Source: CAYMCV01 sp964389005
GTDB lineage: Bacteria; Bacillota; Clostridia; Lachnospirales; Lachnospiraceae
Assembly: GCA_964389005.1 (NCBI GenBank)
Contig: CAYMCV010000125.1
Location: 1 to 6,613 of the forward strand
Reading direction: 5' to 3'
DNA: 6,613 nucleotides
The position numbers were made by a program, and so were the translations under genes. Positions 1-6,287 of this stretch are shown here, in pieces. Position 1 is the first letter of the stretch; each line of letters begins with the position of its first letter. The notes below the pieces were generated by a model that saw only the letters and a list, made by a program, of their open reading frames with translations, ran no database searches and was not told where the DNA came from.

Positions 1-240
1 GAATACAAAAACTGCGTTTCGAATTACAAAGTGGCATCTCGTGTTACTATTGAGTCCAAGCATACTATATTGTTTGCAATATGTCAAGTATATTTTGCAA
101 ATTATTTTATATATTTTTCATTGTGCGCGTAATTCATTGCATTTTGTACGTTTTTAACCGTATTAAGCCTTCGGTTTTGCGCCACTTTTGACCTATTCTT
201 ACTATATATTATTATTTTTTTGCAATCTCCAAGATAAAAA
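1..240. other. AT-rich intergenic stretch, no gene seen
   Basis: I see no convincing gene here. One plus-strand frame is open from the window edge to a TAA at 130-132 (43 codons), but the translation is low-complexity and lacks any recognisable domain, so it is probably not the end of a gene. The segment contains repeated TTTGCAA words (around 74-80 and 105-111) and a weak AACCG/CGGTT inverted repeat (156-160 and 172-176) with an 11-nt loop and only a short T run after it. That is too poor to call a terminator. The word TTTCGAATTA near position 18 recurs at 6285, in the tandem-repeat zone downstream of the last gene. Confidence 0.6.
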
Positions 241-246
241 GTGTTT

Positions 247-274
247 TTTACATTTTTTACATTTACTGTATAAT
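247..274 (+). promoter_or_regulatory. Candidate upstream promoter (P1) of the exporter operon
   Basis: A -35-like TTTACA (247-252, 5 of 6 consensus bases) and a perfect -10 TATAAT (269-274) are separated by 16 bp. A transcript would start near 281 and include the whole leader. Its relation to the second promoter just downstream is unknown. Either or both may be used. Confidence 0.45.
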
Positions 275-288
275 TATAAGGAAAAGTG

Positions 289-317
289 TTGACATTTGAA
301 TTCATTTTGATTATTGT
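289..317 (+). promoter_or_regulatory. Candidate main promoter (P2) of the exporter operon
   Basis: A perfect -35 TTGACA (289-294) is followed after 17 bp by TATTGT (312-317, 4 of 6 consensus bases). Transcription would begin near 324, about 60 nt before the leader peptide start. A 9-bp inverted repeat, ATTCATTTT (300-308) and AAAATGAAT (331-339), flanks the -10. A direct repeat overlaps the start region, so a repressor or activator may act here. Confidence 0.5.
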
Positions 318-318
318 A

Positions 319-352
319 TTACTGTTCATAAAAATGAATCGGTTACTGTTCA
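319..352 (+). repeat. 10-bp direct repeat TTACTGTTCA at the promoter
   Basis: TTACTGTTCA occurs exactly at 319-328 and 343-352, 24 bp apart start to start. The first copy lies just downstream of the P2 -10 and the second lies in the 5' leader. Spacing near two helical turns is compatible with a regulator binding site, but no regulator gene is visible in the window, so this function is inference. Confidence 0.5.
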
Positions 353-383
353 CGATATAAAATCACAAGAAAGGAGGTATCCC

Positions 384-479
384 ATGTTTTGCGCAATTAA
401 TATCAATCACTTTAATCTACATTTATTTATGAAAGAAAACAATGGTGTTTTACCTCCGGTACAATTTGATTTGCATTGA
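384..479 (+). CDS. Putative 31-aa regulatory leader peptide of the exporter operon
   Basis: This short ORF begins with ATG 6 nt after AAGGAGG (371-377), one of the best ribosome binding sites in the window, and ends with TGA. The peptide starts MFCAININ, is rich in Asn and His, contains two related F-(N/D)-L-H words (residues 10-13 and 28-31), and has a Pro-Pro pair at 24-25, a sequence type known to slow ribosomes. It is followed by an intrinsic-terminator-like hairpin (537-565) and then the ABC transporter genes. In B. subtilis the bmrCD exporter is controlled by a translated leader, bmrB, through ribosome-mediated transcription attenuation. The arrangement here is the same, although I cannot claim sequence homology. 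The likely role is cis-acting: ribosomes stalled by translation-inhibiting drugs would change folding and let transcription continue. It could instead be a small protein with its own function. Confidence 0.6.
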   Translation: MFCAININHFNLHLFMKENNGVLPPVQFDLH

Positions 480-481
480 TG

Positions 482-504
482 GCAATGACGAATTCGCGTA
501 TTGC
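482..504 (+). promoter_or_regulatory. Leader hairpin between peptide stop and terminator
   Basis: GCAAT (482-486) and ACG (488-490) pair with CGT (497-499) and ATTGC (500-504), leaving one bulged G and a 6-nt loop. The stem starts 2 nt after the leader peptide stop codon, so a terminating or stalled ribosome would cover part of it. It may be a pause or antitermination element. It could also be a chance fold in AT-rich sequence. Confidence 0.3.
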
Positions 505-536
505 TTTATAGATGCATTTGATATGTAATTGTCTGC

Positions 537-565
537 GACCATGGTAAATACCATGGTCTATTTTT
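537..565 (+). terminator. Putative attenuator terminator upstream of the ABC genes
   Basis: GACCATGGT (537-545) and ACCATGGTC (550-558) form a perfect 9-bp stem with an AAAT loop, followed by TATTTTT. It lies between the leader peptide and the first transporter gene, so it would stop transcription prematurely unless disrupted. ATGGT inside the leader ORF (442-446) is complementary to ACCAT of the terminator's 5' arm (538-542), a possible competing pairing. The U-tract is interrupted by one A, so termination strength is uncertain. Confidence 0.55.
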
Positions 566-581
566 ATCCCATTTATGGAAT

Positions 582-616
582 GATGCAATCATCAGAACTG
601 TCGATGATTTGGCATC
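582..616 (+). promoter_or_regulatory. Hairpin abutting the first transporter's ribosome binding site
   Basis: GATGC (582-586) pairs with GCATC (612-616), and AATCATC (587-593) pairs with GATGATT (603-609). This gives 12 bp with a 2-nt bulge (610-611) and a 9-nt loop. The stem ends 1 nt before AAGGAGG (618-624). The arm ATGCAATC (583-590) is also complementary, with one bulge, to the last leader codons (468-476). It may tune access to the ribosome binding site. This is inference from folding by eye. Confidence 0.4.
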
Positions 617-630
617 CAAGGAGGTTTGAA

Positions 631-2418
631 ATGAAAAAATTATCATCTTATATTGTAAAACATACATTTGGATATCTTTTGGTACTGATTGCGCTGATTG
701 TCAGTGTCTCGCTTGACATGATTTCCCCGCTGATTTCCAAGAAGTTGGTGGATGATGTCATTATTGGCGGTGCGATGGAGTTACTCATGCCGCTGTTGGG
801 CGGATTTCTAATCATCGGTGTAGGCAGATTTGTTTTTGAATATGTCAAAGAATTCACCTGTGATTTCTGCGGTTCCGCCATTGCATGCGAAATGCGAAAA
901 GATTTATTCCGTCACATGCAGGGTTTGTCCGCCAATTTTTATGACAAATACAATACCGGTGAGCTCATGGCGCGTGTCAAAGATGACATCGACCGCATAT
1001 GGGAGGCGTTATCCTTTGTTACCATGCTGCTTCTGCAGGTGTTCTTACATACCGGAATTGTTTTATATTGCATGTTCAAATTAAATGTTAAAATGGCAAT
1101 AATTCCCAGCGTTTGTATGTTGGCTTCCGGTGTTGTAGCCATATACATGGAACAAAAGTTAGGCGGTCTCTATGGTCAAATCAGTGAAGAAAATGCAGTG
1201 CTTAACACGGTTGCGAGCGAGAATCTCTCCGGTATTCGAACCGTCAAAGCATTTGCACGCGAGAAATTTGAGATTGAGAAGTTTTTTAACCATAATAAGC
1301 GCTACCATGAACTGAACTTAGAGCAATCGAAGGTTTTTGTACGTATTTATCCGTTCTTTCAGGTGGTTTACCGCTTTATTCCGATTGCTACACTTGTCTT
1401 GGGCGGTATTCTGGTTATCAAAAAAGAAATTACGCTTGGGACGCTGACCGCTTTCTTTGCATACTCAACCAATATCGTATGGCCGATGGAAATGCTCGGA
1501 TGGTTGACAAACTGCTTTTCGGCAGCATGCGCTTCTTATAAGAAATTACAGATCATCAACAAAGAGAAGCCCGTCATTGTACAACCGGAAATCATTAAAT
1601 CTCCGGAAAAAGTCGGTGGCGAAATCTGTTTTTCACATGTTGATTTCTGTAAAGAAGACAAACATCCGATTTTGTCGGATATCACATTTACGCTTCCGAA
1701 AGGTCACACCCTGGGAATTATGGGTGCCACGGGTGCCGGTAAGACCTCCATCATCTACCTTTTACAGCGGCTTTATGATGTGTCGGACGGCTCGGTTTCG
1801 GTTGATGGCGTGGATGTACGCGACTGGGATTTGTCAAATCTTCGAAGCAATATTTCGGTTGTTATGCAGGATGTTTTCCTATTCTCAGATACCATCAGCG
1901 ACAACATTAAACTCGGAAAACAGAGTATTGTTACAAACGCTATGGTAGAGAATGCGTCGAAAAAGGCGATGGCAAGCGAGTTCATCGAAAATCTTGACGA
2001 TCGTTATGAGACTGTCATCGGTGAACGCGGCATCGGTCTTTCGGGCGGACAGAAGCAACGAATCAGTATTGCAAGAGCCATTGCAAAAAAGAATCCCATA
2101 TTGGTGCTGGATGATTCCACTTCCGCACTGGATATGGAGACAGAATATATGATACAGAAGTCCTTGGAGCAGATGACGGATACCACCAAAATCATCATTG
2201 CTCATCGAATCAGTGCGGTACGTAATGCAAATGAAATTCTTTTCCTCGATAACGGTAAAATTGCCGAAGCCGGAACGCATGACGAATTGATGGAAAAGAA
2301 GGGGCTCTACTACGAGACATATGTCTCACAGTACGGTGTCCCGGATGCGACTACCACTGCATCATCAACAACCGCACACGTTACAACGAAACAAACGGAG
2401 GTAAGTCATGCCTATTAA
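631..2418 (+). CDS. Heterodimeric ABC multidrug exporter, degenerate-site subunit (BmrC/LmrC/TM287-like)
   Basis: This is a 595-aa half-transporter: an exporter-type membrane domain (about residues 12-292, six predicted helices near 12-30, 52-70, 127-148, 154-172, 244-263 and 271-292) followed by a nucleotide-binding domain. Visible motifs are Walker A GATGAGKTS (365-373), Q-loop Q413, signature LSGGQ (470-474), Walker B ending D494, and H-loop His525. D495 stands where the catalytic Glu normally is, and Lys341 appears at the usual A-loop aromatic position, so its own ATP site should hydrolyse poorly. This is typical of one partner in heterodimeric exporters. The ATG at 631 was chosen because AAGGAGG sits 6 nt upstream. 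An upstream TTG at 529 in the same frame would read through the terminator hairpin and lacks such a site. The C-terminal tail is Thr/Ser-rich. It overlaps the next gene by 11 bp. The substrate cannot be told from sequence; drugs or lipids are the family norm. Confidence 0.88.
   Translation: MKKLSSYIVKHTFGYLLVLIALIVSVSLDMISPLISKKLVDDVIIGGAMELLMPLLGGFLIIGVGRFVFEYVKEFTCDFCGSAIACEMRKDLFRHMQGLSANFYDKYNTGELMARVKDDIDRIWEALSFVTMLLLQVFLHTGIVLYCMFKLNVKMAIIPSVCMLASGVVAIYMEQKLGGLYGQISEENAVLNTVASENLSGIRTVKAFAREKFEIEKFFNHNKRYHELNLEQSKVFVRIYPFFQVVYRFIPIATLVLGGILVIKKEITLGTLTAFFAYSTNIVWPMEMLGWLTNCFSAACASYKKLQIINKEKPVIVQPEIIKSPEKVGGEICFSHVDFCKEDKHPILSDITFTLPKGHTLGIMGATGAGKTSIIYLLQRLYDVSDGSVSVDGVDVRDWDLSNLRSNISVVMQDVFLFSDTISDNIKLGKQSIVTNAMVENASKKAMASEFIENLDDRYETVIGERGIGLSGGQKQRISIARAIAKKNPILVLDDSTSALDMETEYMIQKSLEQMTDTTKIIIAHRISAVRNANEILFLDNGKIAEAGTHDELMEKKGLYYETYVSQYGVPDATTTASSTTAHVTTKQTEVSHAY
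2397..2401 (+). promoter_or_regulatory. Internal ribosome binding site of the second transporter gene
   Basis: GGAGG lies 6 nt before the ATG at 2408, inside the last codons of the first subunit gene. Together with the 11-bp gene overlap this implies coupled translation and balanced production of the two subunits. Confidence 0.75.
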
Positions 2419-4183
2419 TTCATTTAAACAAGATGAGAAAACAGTATCGGTAAACGGCTATAAGACGCTGTTGCGGCTGTTTTCCTATCTGCTCAATTAC
2501 AAGAAACAAATAATTATAGTAACGCTGATTATGCTTTTTTGCGTCGGCGTAAGCCTTTTAAATCCTATATTTTTTGAGTCGGCCATCGATGATTACATTT
2601 CAAAATCAGACATCCCGGGGCTCCTAAAACTGCTCGGTATCGCAAGCGTTTTAAATATTGCCTGCATATTCCTGATTCGTTATCGAATGCTGGTTATGGC
2701 GGATGTTTGCAATGACTTACTCCAAAAAATACGCCAGAATCTCTACATACATATTCAAGGGTTGGATTTTACTTTTTTTGATAATCGCCCTACCGGTAAA
2801 ATTTTGGCGCGTGTCATCGGCGATATCAACTCACTGAAAGATGTGCTGACCAACAGTGTCACGACGCTAATCCCGGATTTGCTGACGGTAATTGCGGTAT
2901 TGGTTATCATGTTTACGAAGAACTATAAACTTGCGGCGGCTTCACTCATCAGTTTGCCTTTTATGATGGGGGCACTATGGTTCATACAGGTGCGCTCTCA
3001 TAAGCGTTGGCAGGTAAACAAGAACAAAACCTCGAATCTGACTGCTTTTATCCATGAGGATTTCAGTGGAATCAAGATTATCCAGAGTTTCTCCGCCGAG
3101 AAAGAAACGGACGAGACCTTTCATCGATTGGTCAAGGAGCAACGCGCTTCATTCTTGAAAGCAGTTCGTTTGAATGACGCTTTTTACGGTGTGGTTGATT
3201 TATCCTGGGGTGTCGGAACCTGTGTGCTTTATTACTTTGCAATCAAGGTTCTGGGCATTGAGACGGTCAGCGTCGGAACTCTTCTGGCGTTCGGTACATA
3301 CATCGGAATGTTCTGGCAACCGATTATGAACTTAAGTAACTACTACAATCAATTGATTACCAATATCTCGGGTGCGGAGCGTATCTTTGAAATTCTGGAT
3401 ACCGAGTCTAAGATTCAAGACGCCCCGAATGCCATTGCTCTGCCACCCATTCAGGGAAGTGTCAGGTTTTCCGACGTTTCCTTCTCTTACAACGGCGAGG
3501 GCAATGTATTGAATCATGTCAGTTTTTCCGTGAAGCCGGGAGAAAGCATTGCGTTGGTAGGCTCCACCGGAGCCGGAAAGACAACCATCGTTAATCTTTT
3601 ATCCAGATTCTACGAGGCAACGGACGGCATGATTTATATTGATGATTATGCCATCAAAGATGTGACTTTGGATAGTCTGCGTACACAGATGGGTGTCATG
3701 ACACAGGACAATTTTCTGTTCTCCGGCACGGTCAGCGACAATATTCGTTACGGTCGGCTGGATGCAACGCAGGAAGAAATCGAAGCGGCTGCGAAGGCAG
3801 TCAATGCACATGAATTCATTATGCGTATGGATAAGGGATATGATACCGAACTCGGCGAGCGCGGCGGTTCGTTGTCCGTCGGGCAGAAACAGTTGCTTGC
3901 TTTTGCAAGAACCATGCTGTCGCAACCCAAGATACTGATACTGGACGAAGCAACTTCCAGTATCGATACGCAAACCGAACTGCTGGTACAGAAAGGAATT
4001 GAGACTTTGTTGCAAGGAAGGACTTCCTTCATCATTGCACATCGACTCTCCACCATTCAAAAGGCGGATCGAATCTTCGTCATTGAAGACGGTCAAATTC
4101 TCGAGGAAGGGAATTCCGAACAATTACTTGCCAAACGCGGTATTTACTACGACCTGTATATGGCACAATTTAAGGGGCTGTAA
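2408..4183 (+). CDS. Heterodimeric ABC multidrug exporter, catalytic subunit (BmrD/LmrD/TM288-like)
   Basis: This is a 591-aa half-transporter with the same architecture as its partner: a membrane domain with six predicted helices (near 35-53, 70-91, 150-169, 174-193, 260-281 and 288-307), then an ATPase domain. Motifs are A-loop Tyr361, Walker A GSTGAGKTT (385-393), Q433, Walker B ILILDE with catalytic Glu514, and His545. The signature is LSVGQ (489-493) instead of LSGGQ. Because each ATP site combines the Walker motifs of one subunit with the signature of the other, the weak signature here falls in the same site as the Asp-for-Glu change in the partner. The remaining site is fully canonical, a strong sign of an obligate heterodimer. 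The length is shorter than B. subtilis BmrD and close to TM288-type proteins. It is the last gene of the operon, and a terminator overlaps its stop codon. Confidence 0.88.
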   Translation: MPINSFKQDEKTVSVNGYKTLLRLFSYLLNYKKQIIIVTLIMLFCVGVSLLNPIFFESAIDDYISKSDIPGLLKLLGIASVLNIACIFLIRYRMLVMADVCNDLLQKIRQNLYIHIQGLDFTFFDNRPTGKILARVIGDINSLKDVLTNSVTTLIPDLLTVIAVLVIMFTKNYKLAAASLISLPFMMGALWFIQVRSHKRWQVNKNKTSNLTAFIHEDFSGIKIIQSFSAEKETDETFHRLVKEQRASFLKAVRLNDAFYGVVDLSWGVGTCVLYYFAIKVLGIETVSVGTLLAFGTYIGMFWQPIMNLSNYYNQLITNISGAERIFEILDTESKIQDAPNAIALPPIQGSVRFSDVSFSYNGEGNVLNHVSFSVKPGESIALVGSTGAGKTTIVNLLSRFYEATDGMIYIDDYAIKDVTLDSLRTQMGVMTQDNFLFSGTVSDNIRYGRLDATQEEIEAAAKAVNAHEFIMRMDKGYDTELGERGGSLSVGQKQLLAFARTMLSQPKILILDEATSSIDTQTELLVQKGIETLLQGRTSFIIAHRLSTIQKADRIFVIEDGQILEEGNSEQLLAKRGIYYDLYMAQFKGL

Positions 4184-4193
4184 AGCCCCTTTT
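4172..4193 (+). terminator. Intrinsic terminator of the exporter operon
   Basis: AAGGGGCT (4172-4179) pairs with AGCCCCTT (4184-4191) across a GTAA loop, followed by a T-rich run (TTTTATCTTAT). The TAA stop codon of the second transporter gene lies in the loop (4181-4183), so the hairpin overlaps the coding end. On the minus strand the flank lacks a good T-tract, so it is unlikely to serve the converging hydrolase gene well. Confidence 0.85.
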
Positions 4194-4208
4194 ATCTTAT
4201 CTGTGCGA

Positions 4209-4844
4209 TTACGCAATGATGATTTGATATATCGCCTCTGCCAACGCACGATGTCCTTCCGGCATCAGATGCAGAGCGTCTGGTTCTCCGGGGCAAGCGA
4301 CTTTTGCGGCATCCAGAAACAGACATCCCGTGCGCTTTGCCACCTGTTCATACCAAAAAGCAAGTTCCTTCGAGCGCCCAACCGCTGTCTTTCCGTCAAA
4401 AAAGTTCCCGAAATATCCGTTTTCTATCGTTTCGCCCAAATGAATCGGAGAAACAAGAAGAATCTCTGTCTTCTGACCGGCAACAGCAAGTCTGCCTTTT
4501 GCCTGCTCAATCATAGAGAGCATTGCGCCCGCGATGTCACCTGCCGGCAAAGAAAATTTCATTTTTAGATCATTGGTTCCGAGCATAATGATTAAAGCAT
4601 CCAACGGTATATGTGATTCAATCATCGGTAAAAGATAATCCATTCCGCACTTGGTTCCGCCCTCCCACGGATCCTTACAGGCAATCGTTCGACCATTCTG
4701 TCCTTCTTCAATGACACAGTAGTTCTCTCCCAATTTCTCCTGCAGCACGGCCGGCCACCTGGTATGTTCGTCATAACGTGAACTGTCCGCCGGATTGTAT
4801 CCCCACGTGTTGGAATCCCCAAAACACAAAATTCTCTTTTTCAT
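4209..4844 (-). CDS. SGNH/GDSL hydrolase, MsAcT-like arylesterase/acyltransferase group
   Basis: This is a 211-aa cytoplasmic protein without a signal peptide. SGNH blocks are clear: block I FGDSNTWGY with nucleophile Ser11, block II Gly around NG (50-51), block III GTND with Asn91, and block V DALH with Asp189 and His192, which complete the catalytic triad. The segments IEEG, DALIIMLGTND and VSPIHL resemble the Mycobacterium smegmatis MsAcT family of small arylesterases/acyltransferases, so ester hydrolysis or acyl transfer on a small substrate is likely. The true substrate is unknown; carbohydrate or aryl esters are options. The ATG at 4844 was chosen because GGAGG lies 5 nt upstream (complement of 4850-4854) and the protein starts as the family does. 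A longer in-frame extension to 5021 would cover its own promoter. It is convergent with the exporter operon and divergent from the CofE-like gene. Confidence 0.87.
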   Translation of the reverse strand: MKKRILCFGDSNTWGYNPADSSRYDEHTRWPAVLQEKLGENYCVIEEGQNGRTIACKDPWEGGTKCGMDYLLPMIESHIPLDALIIMLGTNDLKMKFSLPAGDIAGAMLSMIEQAKGRLAVAGQKTEILLVSPIHLGETIENGYFGNFFDGKTAVGRSKELAFWYEQVAKRTGCLFLDAAKVACPGEPDALHLMPEGHRALAEAIYQIIIA

Positions 4845-4889
4845 ATGTTCCTCCAAATTCAGGTTTATTTTTAGCCAATCTACACTATG

Positions 4890-4918
4890 AGTATAGTCAT
4901 TTCTCCGAATGGTTTCAA
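4890..4918 (-). promoter_or_regulatory. Promoter of the SGNH hydrolase gene
   Basis: On the minus strand, TTGAAA (-35, complement of 4913-4918) and TATACT (-10, complement of 4890-4895) are separated by exactly 17 bp. This gives a 5' leader of about 40 nt before the ATG at 4844. A small inverted repeat, ACTAT/ATAGT (4884-4888 and 4893-4897), overlaps the -10 and could be an operator, but it is short. Confidence 0.6.
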
Positions 4919-4946
4919 TAATTACATTAAAAAATAAAGATAGAAC

Positions 4947-4980
4947 TTGTAATTTTACGCATATCATTATATATTGATAT
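4947..4980 (+). promoter_or_regulatory. Promoter of the CofE-like gene with overlapping palindrome
   Basis: TTGTAA (4947-4952) and TATATT (4970-4975) are separated by 17 bp, giving a 5' leader of about 65 nt. A 20-bp near-perfect palindrome (4961-4980, arms ATATCA and TGATAT, 18 of 20 positions symmetric) is laid over the -10. This is a plausible operator, although AT-rich palindromes also arise by chance. A small CGCG-GTAA-CGCG hairpin (4994-5005) would be in the 5' UTR. Confidence 0.5.
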
Positions 4981-5047
4981 AGGTGTGCTTTATCGCGGTA
5001 ACGCGTCATTGGAAAACACATTGACTAACAACACGGAGGAAGAAATT

Positions 5048-6241
5048 ATGGAAAGAAGAATTGGCACTGTTTCAAGAGGTATTCGCTGTCCGATTATCAG
5101 AGAAGGCGACAATCTCGTTACAATTGCAGTTGATAATGTCCTTGCTGCCGCAGAAAGCGAAGGATTTGAGTTAAGAGACCGCGATGTCATCGCTTTGACG
5201 GAATCCATTGTGGCGAGAGCACAAGGAAACTATGCAACCGTACAGGACATTGCCGCAGATGTCAAAGCCAAACTTGGCGGCGGTACTGTTGGTGTGATTT
5301 TTCCCATTTTGTCCAGAAACCGTTTTGCAATTAATTTAAAAGGAATTGCCATGGGATGTAAGAAAGTGGTTCTGATGTTAAGTTATCCCAGTGACGAAGT
5401 CGGCAATGCACTCATAACACTCGATCAACTTGACGAATCCGGTATCAATCCTTATTCGGATGTTCTTTCACTTGCACAATATCGCGCGTTATTCGGCGAG
5501 AACAAGCACGAATTTACAGGCGTCGACTATGTGCAGTATTATTCGGAAATCGTTACCAACGCAGGTGCCGAAGTTGATGTCATTTTCTCCAATCAGGCAC
5601 GTTCTATTTTAGATTATACGGATTGCATCATCAACTGCGACATTCACACACGCGCTCGTACCAAGAGAATCTTGAAAGATGCGGGTGCCAAAGTGGTATG
5701 CGGTCTGGATGAAATCATGAACGCTCCCGTTAATCAAAGCGGTTACAATGAGAAATATGGCCTTCTCGGTTCTAATAAATCAACAGAAGATAAGATTAAG
5801 TTGTTCCCGAAAGAATGTCGGGAACTTGTATGCGACATTCAGTCTTTGATTCTTGAAAAAACAGGAAAGCATGTGGAAGTTATGGTTTACGGCGACGGTG
5901 CCTTTAAAGACCCGCAAGGTAAGATTTGGGAACTTGCCGACCCTGTTGTATCACCGGCTTACACCGACGGTCTCATCGGCACTCCCAATGAATTGAAGTT
6001 GAAATATCTTGCCGACAATGACTTTGCTTCGTTGAGCGGTGTTGCGTTAAAAGAGGCGATTTCGGCAAGTATTCGTTCCAAAGAGAGCAATCTGGTCGGC
6101 AACATGGCTTCTCAGGGAACCACCCCCAGACAGTTGACGGACTTGATTGGTTCGTTGTGTGACTTGACTTCGGGTTCCGGCGATAAGGGAACACCGATTA
6201 TTCTGATTCAGGGTTATTTCGATAATTTTGCTACGGAATAG
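5048..6241 (+). CDS. CofE-like protein (coenzyme F420-0:L-glutamate ligase family)
   Basis: This 397-aa soluble protein starts at ATG 5048, 8 nt after GGAGG (5035-5039). Its N-terminal part fits the CofE/F420 ligase domain: a RCPIIREGDNL segment (13-23), then LRDRDVIALTESIVARAQG (42-60), which matches the family's pattern of a hydrophobic strand followed by an (S/Q)-x-IV-x-(K/R)-A-x-G helix start. The founding enzyme adds gamma-linked glutamate to F420-0 using GTP. I see no other F420 or deazaflavin gene here, and most Clostridia are not known to make F420, so the substrate may be a different acidic cofactor or metabolite. The length is well above the archaeal enzyme's roughly 250 residues, and I cannot assign the C-terminal half. 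The GTG at 4985 is in frame but has no ribosome binding site. It appears to be a single-gene unit with its own promoter. Confidence 0.7.
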   Translation: MERRIGTVSRGIRCPIIREGDNLVTIAVDNVLAAAESEGFELRDRDVIALTESIVARAQGNYATVQDIAADVKAKLGGGTVGVIFPILSRNRFAINLKGIAMGCKKVVLMLSYPSDEVGNALITLDQLDESGINPYSDVLSLAQYRALFGENKHEFTGVDYVQYYSEIVTNAGAEVDVIFSNQARSILDYTDCIINCDIHTRARTKRILKDAGAKVVCGLDEIMNAPVNQSGYNEKYGLLGSNKSTEDKIKLFPKECRELVCDIQSLILEKTGKHVEVMVYGDGAFKDPQGKIWELADPVVSPAYTDGLIGTPNELKLKYLADNDFASLSGVALKEAISASIRSKESNLVGNMASQGTTPRQLTDLIGSLCDLTSGSGDKGTPIILIQGYFDNFATE

Positions 6242-6287
6242 ATTAGCGGCCGTGTACTGCTGTGCAGTCATCGGTGCAATGTCTTTC
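6242..6287 (+). other. Hairpin just after the CofE-like gene, no U-tract
   Basis: ACTGC (6256-6260) and GCAGT (6264-6268) pair around TGT, with an outer CCG/CGG clamp (6250-6252 and 6272-6274) across a 3x3 internal loop. There is no T-run after it, so it is not a standard intrinsic terminator. It could protect the mRNA end or be incidental. Confidence 0.3.

Noticed and set aside
1..132. Plus-strand frame open from the window edge
   Set aside because: Only 43 codons, low complexity, no recognisable protein features. Chance is the simpler explanation.
102..353. Minus-strand ORF of 83 codons with repeated MNSN words
   Set aside because: No ribosome binding site or domain. Its repeated residues simply reflect the repeated ATTCAT/GTTCA words of the promoter region, and it lies over the promoters on the other strand.
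529..630. 34-codon N-terminal extension of the first transporter from a TTG
   Set aside because: It would translate through the terminator hairpin, has no good ribosome binding site, and the ATG at 631 has AAGGAGG at ideal spacing and gives a normal family N-terminus.
1885..2280. Minus-strand ORFs inside the ATPase domains (also 3599-4123 and 3748-4056)
   Set aside because: Antisense shadows of conserved ABC coding sequence without start signals or domains.
3999..4568. Plus-strand ORF of 189 codons across the end of the exporter and the hydrolase gene
   Set aside because: It overlaps two well-supported genes in other frames, has no ribosome binding site, and crosses the operon terminator.
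4845..5021. 59-codon N-terminal extension of the hydrolase
   Set aside because: It spans the gene's own promoter and the divergent promoter. The ATG at 4844 has GGAGG and the family-typical start.
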